The position numbers and the translations under genes are program-made. Shown here in pieces: positions 15,582-25,903 of a DNA stretch of 64,000 nt. The first letter of the stretch is position 1, and each line of letters opens with the position of its first letter. Source of the DNA: Xenophilus arseniciresistens. GTDB lineage: Bacteria; Pseudomonadota; Gammaproteobacteria; Burkholderiales; Burkholderiaceae_C. The notes below the pieces were generated by a model. It saw only the letters and a list, made by a program, of their open reading frames with translations. It searched no databases and had not been told where the DNA came from. The stretch lies in the NCBI RefSeq assembly GCF_028023875.1, contig NZ_JAQIPB010000006.1, positions 124,001-188,000 of the forward strand, written 5' to 3'.

Positions 15582-18047
15582 TCACCAGGCATGCAGGGTG
15601 TCGTCGGGGAAGCGGCCGGCCTTGACGGCCTGCACATAGGCGCGCAGCGCGCCTTCGATGCCCTGGGCCTGGGCCATGAAGTCCTGCACGAACTTCGGCG
15701 GCCGGCCCAGGTGGATGCCCAGCATGTCGTGCATCACCAGCACCTGTCCGGCGGTGCCGCTGCCCGCGCCGATGCCGATGGTGGCGCAGCGCGGGCGCTC
15801 GGCGCTGAGGGCGCGGGCCAGCGCGGCCGGCACCATCTCGAGCACCAGCAGCGCGGCGCCGGCCTCTTCCAGCGCCCGGGCGTCTTCGCGCAGCCGGGCG
15901 GCGGAACCGTCGTCGCGCCCCTGCACGCGGTAGCCGCCGAGCGCGTGGACGGTCTGCGGCGTGAAGCCCAGGTGCGCGCACACCGGGATGCCGCGCTCGG
16001 TCAAGAAGCGCACGGTGTCGACCGTCCAGCCGCCGCCTTCGAGCTTGACCATCTGCGCACCGGCCTGCATCAGCACGGTGGCGCTGCGCAGGGCCTGTTC
16101 GCGCGATTCCTGGTAGCTGCCAAAAGGCAGGTCGGCGATCAGCCAGGCGCTGCCCTGCACGCGGCGCAGCCCGCGCGCGACGCTGTCGGTGTGGTAGCGC
16201 ATGGCCTCCAGCGATACGCCCACCGTGCTGCCATGGCCCTGGCAGACCATGCCCAGCGAGTCGCCCACGAGCAGGCAGTCCACGCCCGCCGCATCGGCCA
16301 GCGCGGCGAAGGTGGCGTCATAGGCCGTCAGCATGGCGATCTTCTCGCCGCGTGCGCGCATGTCGGCCATGCGTGCGAGCGTCACCGCCTTGCGCGGCGT
16401 GGGCGTGGTGGGCGGGCTGCTGCTCATGGGCGGGCTTTCTTCGGGAGCGCGTGCAAGGGGCCGGGGGCTGGTGGGAATGAGCAGGGTGGGCGCGGCCTGC
16501 TCGGCCTGGCCGGGGTGGTCGCTGCGGTGGTGGAGTCCGCGGCTTTCGAGGCGAGAGGCGGCCGATTCCACGATCAGCGCGGCCACCTGCACCAGGTTGC
16601 GCAGCTCGACCAGCGCGCGCGTGGGCCGCGCATGCGCATACAGGTCTTCGGCCTGCCGCTGCAGCTCGACGATCCGCAGCGCGGCCGTTTCCAGGCCTTC
16701 GCCGCTGCGCACGATGCCCACGTGTTCCCACATCAGGCGGCGCAGCGCGTCCAGTTGGCGCACGATGTCCTGCGCATCGGCCGCGCCGGCCGGTGCGTCT
16801 TGCCAGAGTTGGGCCTCATGGCCTTTGGCCGTCGGGGCGCTCTTGAGGATCTGGCAGGCGGCGGCCCGCGCGAAGACCAGGCATTCGATCAGCGAGTTGC
16901 TGGCCAGCCGGTTGGCGCCGTGCAGCCCGGTGCAGGCGGCCTCGCCGACGGCGTACAGGCCCGCCAGATCGGTGCGGCCCTGCAGGTCGGTGACCACGCC
17001 GCCGCAGGTGTAGTGCGCGGCCGGCACCACGGGAATGGGCTCGCGCGTGATGTCGATGCCGTGCCGGGCGCAGCGGGCCAGGATGTTGGGGAAGTGCTGC
17101 TTGATGAAGTCCGCGCTCTGGTGCGAGATGTCCAGCAGCACGAAGGGCAGGCCGTGGCGGGTCATCTCGTCGTGGATGGCGCGCGCCACCACGTCGCGCG
17201 GGGCCAGCTCGGCACGGGCGTCATGCGCGGGCATGAAGCGTTCGCCGCCCGCGCTGGCCGGCAGCTTGAGCAAGCCGCCTTCGCCGCGCACCGCTTCGCT
17301 GATCAGGAAGCTCTGCGCATCGGGGTGGGCCAGGGCCGTGGGGTGGAACTGGACGAATTCCATGTTCGACACCCGGCAGCCCGCGCGCCAGGCCGCCGCG
17401 ATGCCGTCGCCGGTGGCCGTGGGCGGGTTGGTCGAGTGCAGGTAGACCCGGCCCGCACCGCCCGTGGCCAGCACCGTCGCCGCGGCGCTGAAGGCGCGCA
17501 GTTCGCCGCTGGCTTCGTCCAGCACGAGGGCGCCCCCGCAGCCGGGCCGGCCCGCGCCGGCGGCGGGGCCGCTCAGGAGGTCGACGAGCGTGTGGTGCTC
17601 GAAGAACTGGATGTTGGCCGAGCGCCGCGCCGCGTCGATCAAGGTGGCCTGCACGGCCGCGCCCGTGGCGTCGGCCGCATGCACGATGCGGCGCTGGCTG
17701 TGGCCGCCTTCGCGCGTCAGGTGCAGCTCGCCGGCCTCTTCGGAAAAAGGCACGCCCAGCGCGCGCAGCCAGGCGATGCAGGCCGGCGCGCCTTCGACCA
17801 CCTTGCGCGTGGCCGGCAGGTCGCACAGGCCGGCGCCGGCCAGCAGGGTGTCGCTCACATGGGCGTCGAAGCTGTCCTCGTCGTCGAGGACGGCGGCCAG
17901 TCCGCCCTGGGCCCACTGGCTGGCGCCCTCGGCGACGGCGCCTTTCGTGAAGACGGCCACGCGATGCGTGGGCGCCAGGTGCAAAGCCGTGCTCAGGCCC
18001 GCCAGCCCGCTGCCGATCACCAGCACGTCGAAGCCGGCGGCGCGCAT
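15582..18047 (-). CDS. nadB-panB: L-aspartate oxidase fused in frame to ketopantoate hydroxymethyltransferase
   Basis: One uninterrupted 821-codon frame. Residues 1-540 are NadB, which oxidises L-aspartate to iminoaspartate for NAD synthesis: FAD motif [52 protein letters not shown], and [18 protein letters not shown], ending with the normal NadB C-terminus [11 protein letters not shown]. About 30 linker residues rich in Pro/Ala ([21 protein letters not shown]) lead without a stop into residues 541-821, a complete PanB (ITAYD-like [59 protein letters not shown]). The PanB methionine at 16427 could also be an internal start, giving a 281-residue separate enzyme, but its upstream GAAGAAAG is only a weak ribosome site. 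NadB starts at 18047, sharing one base with the nadA stop. Both domains have full family lengths, so this is a domain fusion or a lost stop rather than decay. Confidence 0.9.
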   Translation of the reverse strand: MRAAGFDVLVIGSGLAGLSTALHLAPTHRVAVFTKGAVAEGASQWAQGGLAAVLDDEDSFDAHVSDTLLAGAGLCDLPATRKVVEGAPACIAWLRALGVPFSEEAGELHLTREGGHSQRRIVHAADATGAAVQATLIDAARRSANIQFFEHHTLVDLLSGPAAGAGRPGCGGALVLDEASGELRAFSAAATVLATGGAGRVYLHSTNPPTATGDGIAAAWRAGCRVSNMEFVQFHPTALAHPDAQSFLISEAVRGEGGLLKLPASAGGERFMPAHDARAELAPRDVVARAIHDEMTRHGLPFVLLDISHQSADFIKQHFPNILARCARHGIDITREPIPVVPAAHYTCGGVVTDLQGRTDLAGLYAVGEAACTGLHGANRLASNSLIECLVFARAAACQILKSAPTAKGHEAQLWQDAPAGAADAQDIVRQLDALRRLMWEHVGIVRSGEGLETAALRIVELQRQAEDLYAHARPTRALVELRNLVQVAALIVESAASRLESRGLHHRSDHPGQAEQAAPTLLIPTSPRPLARAPEESPPMSSSPPTTPTPRKAVTLARMADMRARGEKIAMLTAYDATFAALADAAGVDCLLVGDSLGMVCQGHGSTVGVSLEAMRYHTDSVARGLRRVQGSAWLIADLPFGSYQESREQALRSATVLMQAGAQMVKLEGGGWTVDTVRFLTERGIPVCAHLGFTPQTVHALGGYRVQGRDDGSAARLREDARALEEAGAALLVLEMVPAALARALSAERPRCATIGIGAGSGTAGQVLVMHDMLGIHLGRPPKFVQDFMAQAQGIEGALRAYVQAVKAGRFPDDTLHAW

Positions 18048-19165
18048 CAGACCGCTCCCAGGCTGGGCACGAAGCCGGCAGGCGCGCGGCCGGCCTTGAG
18101 CGCGGCCGTGAAGTCCAGCATGCGCGTGATCGGCAGCCGCGCGCGTTCGGCGATGGCGGGGGCGATGCGCACCTCGTTGGTACCGGTCTCCAGCACATGC
18201 ACGATGCCTGCGAGGTCGTTCATCGCCATCCACGGGCAGTGCGCGCAGCTCTTGCAGGTGGCGCTGTCGCCAGCGGTGGGCGCCGCGATGAAGGTCTTGC
18301 CGGGATTGAGCGCACGCATCTTGTGCAGAAGGCCCGTGTCGGTGGCGACGATGAACTCGCGCGCATCCATGCGCTGGGCCGCGGCCAGCATCGCGGCCGT
18401 GGAGCCCACGGCATCGGCCAGCGCGATCACGTCGCGCGGCGACTCCGGATGCACCAGCACCTTGGCCCCGGGATGCTGCGCTTTCAGCAGCTCCAGCTCG
18501 AGGGCCTTGAACTCGTCGTGCACGATGCAGGCGCCGTCCCAGCTCAGCAGGTCGGCGCCGGTCTGGCTGCGGATGTAGTCGCCCAGGTGGCGATCGGGCG
18601 CCCAGAGGATCTTGTGGCCCTGCGCCGTGAGCGCGCGCACCACCTCGAGCGCGCAGCCGGAGGTCACCATCCAGTCGGCGCGCGCCTTCACGGCGGCGCT
18701 GGTGTTGGCATAGACCAGCACCGTGCGATCCGGATGCTGGTCGCAGAAGGCGGCAAATTCGTCGGCCGGGCAGCCCAGGTCCAGCGAGCAGGTGGCGTCC
18801 AGGTCGGGCATCAGCACGCGCTTGTCGGGCGACAGGATGCTGGCCGTCTCGCCCATGAAGCGCACGCCCGCCACCACCAGCGTGCGCGCCGGATGGTCAC
18901 GGCCGAAGCGCGCCATCTCCAGCGAGTCGGCCACCAGGCCACCCGTTTCCTCGGCCAGGTCCTGCAGCTCGTCGCTCACGTAGTAGTGCGCCACCAGCAC
19001 GGCCTGCTGCTCGACCAGCAACTGGCGGATGCGCGCCTTGAGCCGCTCGCGCTCCTCGCGCGAAGGCTGCGGCGGCACGCGTGCCCAGGCCTGGCCGGTG
19101 CTGCAGCTGCTGGCAGGCATTCCGGGTGCGGGCTGCGGGTAGTCGATGCTGATCTGGGCGCTCAT
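18047..19165 (-). CDS. nadA: quinolinate synthase
   Basis: 372-residue 4Fe-4S enzyme condensing iminoaspartate and dihydroxyacetone phosphate to quinolinate. Cluster cysteines are in [21 protein letters not shown] and [13 protein letters not shown]; other motifs are [43 protein letters not shown]-like [12 protein letters not shown] and GTNEVRIAP. The start [11 protein letters not shown] at 19165 was chosen over an open upstream extension that has no family similarity. It is the first gene of the NAD/pantothenate operon and overlaps nadB by one base. Confidence 0.96.
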   Translation of the reverse strand: MSAQISIDYPQPAPGMPASSCSTGQAWARVPPQPSREERERLKARIRQLLVEQQAVLVAHYYVSDELQDLAEETGGLVADSLEMARFGRDHPARTLVVAGVRFMGETASILSPDKRVLMPDLDATCSLDLGCPADEFAAFCDQHPDRTVLVYANTSAAVKARADWMVTSGCALEVVRALTAQGHKILWAPDRHLGDYIRSQTGADLLSWDGACIVHDEFKALELELLKAQHPGAKVLVHPESPRDVIALADAVGSTAAMLAAAQRMDAREFIVATDTGLLHKMRALNPGKTFIAAPTAGDSATCKSCAHCPWMAMNDLAGIVHVLETGTNEVRIAPAIAERARLPITRMLDFTAALKAGRAPAGFVPSLGAV

Positions 19166-19516
19166 CGTGCGGCACCTGCGGCGACGGTGAAGGGCACGCG
19201 AAGCGGTGCGAGGCGCAGCAGCGGGCTGCGTGAGGGGAGCGAGGGAAGGCGCAGAGTCATCGGTGGGCAAGGGATGCCCTGCCACTCGCATGTGCGCGGC
19301 TTGTTTGGCCTCCCGTCAAAAAAGTGGCCGCACTCTAGGGGCTCAGGCGGGTCCGCACAAGGACCGAAAAGTCATTTCCGTTATGCACCAATGCCCGAAA
19401 CCGCTTTCTGTGCTTCAGAAACCGATTGCAGTGTGTGCATCACTGTCAAACGCCCCGCAATTCGCAGCGCCACCGTTTGGATTTGTTACGTTGTGGCGCG
19501 GGAGAAGCCGTGGTTT
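19166..19516. other. 351-bp intergenic region upstream of nadA
   Basis: No coding sequence is convincing here. It should contain the nadA promoter and the end of the DUF1439 transcript. Local AT content rises around 19316-19500 (for example AAAAAAGTGG and the stretch near 19375-19450), consistent with a promoter zone, but I could not choose a specific -35/-10 pair or regulator site. Confidence 0.4.
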
Positions 19517-20173
19517 TCAGCGCAACTGCACCTTGAGCCCTTCGGCCAGCACCGTGATCTCGCCGATCTCATAGGTCTTGCGGCCCACGGTGAGCTCTTC
19601 GGGCTTGAAGGTGTGCAGGGCCTGGCCCTGCAGCGCCTCCTGCGCCACGGCCGCAGCCACGCGCTGCAGGCGTTCGGCATCGGCGCCCGTGACGCCGCTC
19701 AGCTGCAGCTGCTCGGCCCGCGGCTGCTCCAGCCGCACCGACAGGGTGGCGGCGTCATAGCGCAGCGCGCTGCTGAGCGTGGCCTGGCCCGGCAGCTCCG
19801 AAGGCTGCAGCAGCGGGCTGGCGATGCGCAGGGCCATCGACAGGCGCAGGCGGTTGGCCTGCGCGTCCAGGCCGAGCTGCGGGTCGCGCAGCACGACGGT
19901 GAACAGGCCGCCATAGCCGCGCTGCTGCGGGAACTGCTTGCCCAGCGCCTGTTCCAGCTCGGCGCGGCTGGCCGTGTATTCGCTGGTGAAGAAGTTGAAG
20001 CCGGCCCAGGCGCGCGGGCCGGCCAGCAGCGGAAGCGCGCTGCCCAGCAGCAAGATGGTGCGCAGCGCGCGCCTGCGGCCGGGCGCGGCATCAGGGCCCG
20101 GATCGACGCAGCAGGAAGGCGCCTCGGGGGGCAGCAGATGCAGTGGGTGGTGCGGTTGCCTCATGGGGTGCAT
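19517..20173 (-). CDS. DUF1439 domain protein, exported
   Basis: About 218 residues. After a proline-rich stretch comes a signal-like segment ([25 protein letters not shown]) and then the DUF1439 fold: [47 protein letters not shown], and a strand-rich lipid-binding-like body ending [15 protein letters not shown]. coli YceB is the known member (periplasmic lipoprotein, function unclear); no lipobox cysteine follows the signal here. Start uncertain: ATG at 20173 (with AGG nine bases before), 20164, or upstream 20218. Confidence 0.75.
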   Translation of the reverse strand: MHPMRQPHHPLHLLPPEAPSCCVDPGPDAAPGRRRALRTILLLGSALPLLAGPRAWAGFNFFTSEYTASRAELEQALGKQFPQQRGYGGLFTVVLRDPQLGLDAQANRLRLSMALRIASPLLQPSELPGQATLSSALRYDAATLSVRLEQPRAEQLQLSGVTGADAERLQRVAAAVAQEALQGQALHTFKPEELTVGRKTYEIGEITVLAEGLKVQLR

Positions 20174-20239
20174 GGTGCCAGACCTGCTGCCAGGCGCATG
20201 CGCGCCCAGGCCGGACACGCGTGTGGGACGCTTCGCGCA

Positions 20240-21026
<787 letters not shown>

Positions 21027-21043
<17 letters not shown>

Positions 21044-21680
21044 GCAGCTTCCTTTCAAGCATCTTGGCGTACAGGCTGATGGGGTAGCACAGCATGAAAT
21101 AGATCAGCGCCACGCCCGCGAAGACGGTGAAGGGCGCGTAGGTCACGTTGGAGATCATGTTGCCGGCGCGGGTGAGTTCGACGAAGCCCACCACCGAGGC
21201 GAGCGCCGTGCCCTTGATCACCTGCACCAGGAAGCCCACCGTGGGCGGCACCGCGATGCGCAGCGCCTGCGGCAGGATCACATGGCGCATCTGCTCGCCA
21301 GAACTCAGGGCCAGGCTGCCCGAGGCTTCCCACTGGCCGCGCGGAATGGCCATCACGCAGCCGCGCCAGATCTCGGTGAGGAAGGCGCTGGTGTAGAGCG
21401 TCAGCGCCAGGCCCGCGGCCACCCACGCATGGGTCTGGATGCCCAGCAGCGCCAGACCGAAATAGGCCAGAAAGAGCTGCATCAGCAGCGGTGTGCCCTG
21501 GAACAGCTGCACATAGGCGCCCACCAGCCTTTCGGCCGCGGGCAGCCGGGCCACCCGTGCGATCAGCAGCGCCGCGCCCACCAGCCCGCCGCCCACGAAG
21601 GCGATCAGCGAGAGCAGCACCGTCCAGCGTGCGGCCAGCAGCAGGTTGCGCAGGATGTCCCACGTCGTGAACTCGACCAT
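21027..21680 (-). CDS. amino-acid ABC transporter permease (HisM/GlnP family)
   Basis: 217-residue inner-membrane permease. Several hydrophobic helices, the FQGTPLLMQLFLAYFG motif typical of HEQRO amino-acid permeases, and the EAA loop region GQWEASGSLALSSGEQMRHVILPQALRIAVPP that contacts the ATPase. Three base pairs separate it from the partner permease upstream and it overlaps the ATPase gene. Forms the heterodimeric channel with the product of the 21684 gene. Confidence 0.95.
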
Positions 21681-21683
21681 GCG

Positions 21684-22343
21684 CTACTTCCTGAAGATGA
21701 GCCGTGGCCCCAGCCGGTTCAGCAGCTCGCGCAGCCCGATGGCCAGCAGCAGGTAAACGGCCGTGACCAGGATGTAGGCCTCGAAGGTGCGGAAGCTGCG
21801 CGTGGCGATCACGTTGGCGGCATAGCTCAGTTCTTCGGTCGCGATCTGGCCGCACACGGCCGAGCCCAGCATCACGATCACGATCTGGCTCACCAGCGCC
21901 GGCCACACGCGCTGCAGCGCCGGCGGCAGCACCACATGCACGAAGACCTGCAGCCGGTTCAGCGCCAGGCTCTGCGCGGCCTCGATGTGGCCGCGCGGCG
22001 TGTTGTCGATGCCCGCGCGCACGATCTCGGTGGCGTAGGCGCCCAGGTTCAGCACCATCGCCAGCACGGAGGCGACTTCAGGGCTGAGCTTCACGCCTAC
22101 CGAGGGCAGGCCGAAGAAGATGAAGAAGAGCTGGACGATGAAGGGCGTGTTGCGGATCAGCTCCACATAGCCGCCCGCGAGCCAGCGCAGCCAGGCCGGG
22201 CCATGGCTGCGGGCCCAGGCGCAGGCCACGCCCACCGCCATGCCCAGCACGATGGCCACGGCCGTGAGGGCCAGCGTCCAGCCCACGCCGCGCAGCAGAA
22301 AGGGCCATTGCGCCAGCAGCGTGCTGAAGTCGAGCTGTGCCAT
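21684..22343 (-). CDS. amino-acid ABC transporter permease (HisQ/GlnP family)
   Basis: 219-residue partner permease. It has five or so hydrophobic spans, the ELIRNTPFIVQLFFIFFGLP motif of polar amino-acid permeases and the EAA loop PRGHIEAAQSLALNRLQVFVHVVLPPALQRVWP. Follows the binding-protein gene by 27 bp. Confidence 0.95.
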   Translation of the reverse strand: MAQLDFSTLLAQWPFLLRGVGWTLALTAVAIVLGMAVGVACAWARSHGPAWLRWLAGGYVELIRNTPFIVQLFFIFFGLPSVGVKLSPEVASVLAMVLNLGAYATEIVRAGIDNTPRGHIEAAQSLALNRLQVFVHVVLPPALQRVWPALVSQIVIVMLGSAVCGQIATEELSYAANVIATRSFRTFEAYILVTAVYLLLAIGLRELLNRLGPRLIFRK

Positions 22344-22370
22344 GCGGGCAGCGTGCGCGGCAGCCTGGCC

Positions 22371-23174
22371 TTACAGCGGCAGCTCGCCGGCCGGCCGCGA
22401 GAGCCAGCGCTGCGACATCCTGTCGAGCGTGCCGTCCTTCCGGGCCGCCAGGATGATCTCGTTGACCTTGTTGCGCAGCGCATCTTCGCCCTTGGCGATG
22501 CCGATGAAGCAGGGGCTGTCCTTGATCAGCAGCTTGTACTCGGCATTCAGGCGCGGGTTCTTCTGCGCCATCAGGCCGGCGTTCGAGACGCTGGTGGCCA
22601 GCGCCTGCGTCTGCCCGGCCACGAAGGCCGCGGTGGTGGCGGCCTGGTCTTCATAGCGCTTGAAGTTCATGGTGGCAGGGCCGACCTTCGCCAGCTCCTG
22701 CTCCTCCATCGCGCCCTTGGCCACGGCGATGGTCTTGCCGCCCAGGTCGGCGAAGCTCTTGATCTGCAGTTCCTTGCTCGCGTACACGCCCTGGAAGAAG
22801 GGGGCGTAGGCGTGCGAGAAATCGATCACCTTCAGCCGCTCCTCGTTCTTGCCCAGCGTGGAGATCACCAGGCTCACCTGGCGGGTCTGCAGGTAGGGAA
22901 TGCGGTTGGCGCTGGTCACGGGCACCATCTCCAGCTTCACGCCCAGCCTGTCGGCGATCAGCTGGGCCATGGCGATGTCCAGGCCCTGGGGCTTGAGGTC
23001 GATGCCGACGAATCCGTAGGGTGGGTAGTCGGTGGGCACCGCGATCTTGATGAGCTTGACCTTCATCACCTCATCCAGCGCCGACTGGGCAAAAGCCAGC
23101 GGACTGGCCAGCAGGGCAGAGGCGGCAAGGGCGGTGCAGAGGTGGCGGCGGCGAAGCGACATGGTGGTGGGCAT
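22371..23174 (-). CDS. amino-acid ABC transporter periplasmic binding protein
   Basis: Family-3 solute-binding protein, about 267 residues. A signal peptide (SLRRRHLCTALAASALLASPLAFAQ) precedes the mature part: IAVPTDYPPYGFVGIDLKPQGLDIAMAQLIADRLGVKLEMVPV, QVSLVISTLGKNEERLKVIDFSHAYAPFF and DLGGKTIAVAKGA. First gene of the importer operon. The ligand is probably a polar or cyclic amino acid, but it cannot be specified. Start uncertain between ATG 23174 and 23162; neither has a clear ribosome site. Confidence 0.93.
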   Translation of the reverse strand: MPTTMSLRRRHLCTALAASALLASPLAFAQSALDEVMKVKLIKIAVPTDYPPYGFVGIDLKPQGLDIAMAQLIADRLGVKLEMVPVTSANRIPYLQTRQVSLVISTLGKNEERLKVIDFSHAYAPFFQGVYASKELQIKSFADLGGKTIAVAKGAMEEQELAKVGPATMNFKRYEDQAATTAAFVAGQTQALATSVSNAGLMAQKNPRLNAEYKLLIKDSPCFIGIAKGEDALRNKVNEIILAARKDGTLDRMSQRWLSRPAGELPL

Positions 23175-23358
23175 GCGTGGAAGGAAGTGGATCGGCGCCC
23201 GCAAGGAGGCGTTTGCAGGCAAGGGCGGGAAGCAATAGCTGTGCCTGTCGCCGGCTTGTCGCGCGCGTGGCAGTCAAGCCGCGCTGCGGTGCCGATGATC
23301 CGGGGGTTCATCCGCACGCCCCGCCGTGGTGCGCGTGCCCTCATCCTTGGAGACACCC

Positions 23359-24336
23359 TTGAAGACCCGCATCACCGAACTCTTTGGCATCGAGCACCCC
23401 ATCATCCAGGGCGGCATGCACTACGTGGGCCTGGCCGAGCTGGCCGCGGCCGTCTCCAATGCGGGCGGCCTGGGCATCATCACGGGCCTGACGCAGAAGA
23501 CGCCCGAGCTGCTGGCCAAGGAAATCGCGCGCTGCCGCGAGATGACCGACAAGCCCTTCGGCGTGAACCTCACCTTCCTGCCCACCGTGAGCTCGCCCGA
23601 CTACCCGGGCTACATCCAGGCCATCATCGACGGCGGCGTGAAGGCGGTGGAGACGGCCGGCAACAACCCGCAGAAATGGATGCCGCTGCTCAAGGAGCAT
23701 GGCATCAAGGTGATCCACAAGTGCACCTCGGTGCGCCACGCGCTCAAGGCCGAGGCCATCGGCTGCGACGCCGTGAGCGTGGACGGCTTCGAATGCGGCG
23801 GCCACCCGGGCGAGGACGACGTGCCCAACTTCATCCTGCTGCCGCGCGCGGCCGAAGAGCTGAAGATCCCCTTCGTGGCCTCGGGCGGCATGGCCGACGG
23901 CCGCAGCCTCGTGGCCGCACTGGCGCTGGGCGCCGAGGGCATGAACATGGGCACGCGCTTCATCGCGACGCAGGAAGCGCCCGTGCACGAGAAGGTCAAG
24001 CAGGCCATCGTGGCCGCCAGCGAGCTGGACACGCGCCTGGTGATGCGCCCGCTGCGCAACACCGAGCGCGTGCTCAACAACGCCGCAGTGGAGCGGCTGC
24101 TCGAAAAGGAAAAAACGCTGGGCGCCAACCTCAAGTTCGAGGACATCATCGAAGAGGTGGCGGGCGTGTACCCGCGCATCATGCAAAGCGGCGACATGGA
24201 CGCCGGCGCCTGGAGCTGCGGCATGGTGGCCGGGCTGATCCACGACGTGCCCACCTGCAAGCAACTGATCGACGGCATCATGGCCCAGGCCGAGCAGCTC
24301 ATCACGCAGCGGCTGGCGGGCTTTCAGCGCGGCTGA
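23359..24336 (+). CDS. nitronate monooxygenase / NAD(P)H-dependent flavin oxidoreductase
   Basis: 325-residue FMN TIM-barrel protein of the 2-nitropropane dioxygenase family. Motifs: ITELFGIEHPIIQGGMHYVGLAELAAAVSNAGGLGIIT, PFGVNLTFLPTV, VDGFECGGHPGEDDV (the conserved His region) and VASGGMADGRSLVAALALGAEGMNMGTRF. The family N-terminus MKTRITELFG starts here with a TTG codon at 23359, preceded by GGAGA at a good distance. Members of this subgroup often act on acyl substrates or nitronates; the role is open. Its TGA is followed at once by the TCA (stop) of the convergent PepSY gene. Confidence 0.92.
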   Translation: MKTRITELFGIEHPIIQGGMHYVGLAELAAAVSNAGGLGIITGLTQKTPELLAKEIARCREMTDKPFGVNLTFLPTVSSPDYPGYIQAIIDGGVKAVETAGNNPQKWMPLLKEHGIKVIHKCTSVRHALKAEAIGCDAVSVDGFECGGHPGEDDVPNFILLPRAAEELKIPFVASGGMADGRSLVAALALGAEGMNMGTRFIATQEAPVHEKVKQAIVAASELDTRLVMRPLRNTERVLNNAAVERLLEKEKTLGANLKFEDIIEEVAGVYPRIMQSGDMDAGAWSCGMVAGLIHDVPTCKQLIDGIMAQAEQLITQRLAGFQRG

Positions 24337-25887
24337 TCAGCCGCGCGGCGGCCCGGCGGCGCCGGCATGGCGCCGCGCGGCAACGCGGCCGCGCAGGTGC
24401 TGCCCCAGCCGCCGCCAGCCGATCACCACGCCCGTCAAACTCAGCATCGCGCCGCCCAGGCTCAGGCCGATCAGCAGCACATCCCACAGCGGGCGCAGGC
24501 GCAACAGCGGCAGCCAGTCCCAGCTATGCAGCAGCGCGAACAGCACGCGGCTGGCGCGCCGGCCCCGGTCGCTGCGGCCCAGCACCGTGCCGGTGTGCGG
24601 GTCTAGGTGCACCCAGCTGCGGGCCGGGTCCTCGAAGACCAGGCGCAGCACCGGCAGGGGGCGCTCGCCGCCGCCGGTCATGGTGTGGGGGGCGCGCTCG
24701 TAGTAGTGGAAGTCATGGGCCTGCAGCTTTTCGATGCGCGCGAGCGGCGCGTCGAGCAGGCCCGCGCCGGCCTGGCGCAGCGCCGCTTCATCGACCGCCA
24801 GGGGCTGCGCGCTGCGGCCGTCGAGCACCAGGGGCCGTCCGGCAGGCCCTTGCGCCTGCACCGTCAGCGTGCCCAGCACCGGCACCCAGCGCAGCTCGCG
24901 CGTGGCCGGGCCTGCGCTGGCCAGCAGCGCCTGCGGCGAGGCGGCTTCGGCGCCCGGGTCCAGCGCCACGCCCTGCAGCGCGGCGCTGCGCAGCGGCGCG
25001 GCACCGGTGTCGAACACGCGCCAGGGGTTCATCGAGGCGAGCCCGCTCAGGATCCAGGTGAAGGTGATGGCCGCGAACAGCAGGCCGCTGATGTGATGCC
25101 ACCGCATCATGCGGCCCGCGTAGGGCGTGCGCGCGCCGCTGCGATAGCGCCGGCTGCCGAAGCGCCAGCGCATCACGCCCACCACCGTGCCCGTGACGGC
25201 CACGGCAATGCCCACGATGGACAGCCAGTTGACGATGTCGGCCCATGCCGCATCGAAGGCATTGCCGCGGAACATGTAGAGCCAGTGCAGCCAGGCGCCC
25301 GCGTAGTTCCACACGCGCTCGTTGCGCGGGGCGTCGCGCACCACTTCGCCCGTGAGGCTGGAGACGTACAGCAGCGTGTGTTGCGCATCGTGAAGCTGCA
25401 CGCGGTGCAGCGGCCGGTGCGCATCGAGCGCGCGCGAATGGGTGAAGGCGTCTTCCTGCACCGTGCCCAGGTGGCGGGGTGCGGCCTGCTGCGCCAGTGA
25501 CTGGCCATAGGCCGCGGCGCTGGCCAGCGCCAGTGCGGTGTCCACCCCCTGCAGCCGCTGGCCCGTGCGCGCGTCGATCACCACCGTGGCGCCTGCCGCG
25601 CCGGCCTGCGGCTGCGCGAGGTACACCGGCTGGCCGCCGCGCGCCATGGCCAGCCGCAGCTCGCGCAGCGGGCCGTTCAGTTGCGCCGCGTCCAGCGCCT
25701 GGCGCGGCGTGAGCCAGCCCGAGCCCGTGCCCAGTGGCGGCAGGTGGTGCAGGCGCTCGGCGGCCGTGAGCTTGGGGTAGCCCACGTACATCATCACCAC
25801 GCCCGAGACGAACCACAGCGCAAAGAAGGCACACACCCCGATGCCCAGCCAGCGGTGCGTGAGGAAGAGCCAGCGCCTGAGGTGCAT
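24337..25887 (-). CDS. PepSY-associated transmembrane protein of the copper-uptake operon
   Basis: 516-residue inner-membrane protein with four or five hydrophobic segments: LFLTHRWLGIGVCAFFALWFVSGVVMMYV at the start, one near residue 225, one after the WHHISGLLFAAITFTWILSGLASM motif, and a last pair near the C-terminus. Two periplasmic PepSY-like domains (for example LRLAMARGGQPVYLAQ, VVIDARTGQRLQGV) lie between. This architecture is that of the PepSY_TM proteins that follow TonB receptors and are thought to reduce or pass on the imported metal. It comes 16 bp after the receptor gene and is the last gene of the operon. Confidence 0.9.
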   Translation of the reverse strand: MHLRRWLFLTHRWLGIGVCAFFALWFVSGVVMMYVGYPKLTAAERLHHLPPLGTGSGWLTPRQALDAAQLNGPLRELRLAMARGGQPVYLAQPQAGAAGATVVIDARTGQRLQGVDTALALASAAAYGQSLAQQAAPRHLGTVQEDAFTHSRALDAHRPLHRVQLHDAQHTLLYVSSLTGEVVRDAPRNERVWNYAGAWLHWLYMFRGNAFDAAWADIVNWLSIVGIAVAVTGTVVGVMRWRFGSRRYRSGARTPYAGRMMRWHHISGLLFAAITFTWILSGLASMNPWRVFDTGAAPLRSAALQGVALDPGAEAASPQALLASAGPATRELRWVPVLGTLTVQAQGPAGRPLVLDGRSAQPLAVDEAALRQAGAGLLDAPLARIEKLQAHDFHYYERAPHTMTGGGERPLPVLRLVFEDPARSWVHLDPHTGTVLGRSDRGRRASRVLFALLHSWDWLPLLRLRPLWDVLLIGLSLGGAMLSLTGVVIGWRRLGQHLRGRVAARRHAGAAGPPRG

Positions 25888-25903
25888 GGGGCCTTCCTGC
25901 CGA

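Noticed and set aside
18048-18233. Upstream extension of the nadB-panB frame beyond its ATG
   Set aside because: These 62 codons lie inside the nadA coding sequence in another frame and read as Arg-rich low-complexity sequence; NadB begins at [14 protein letters not shown].
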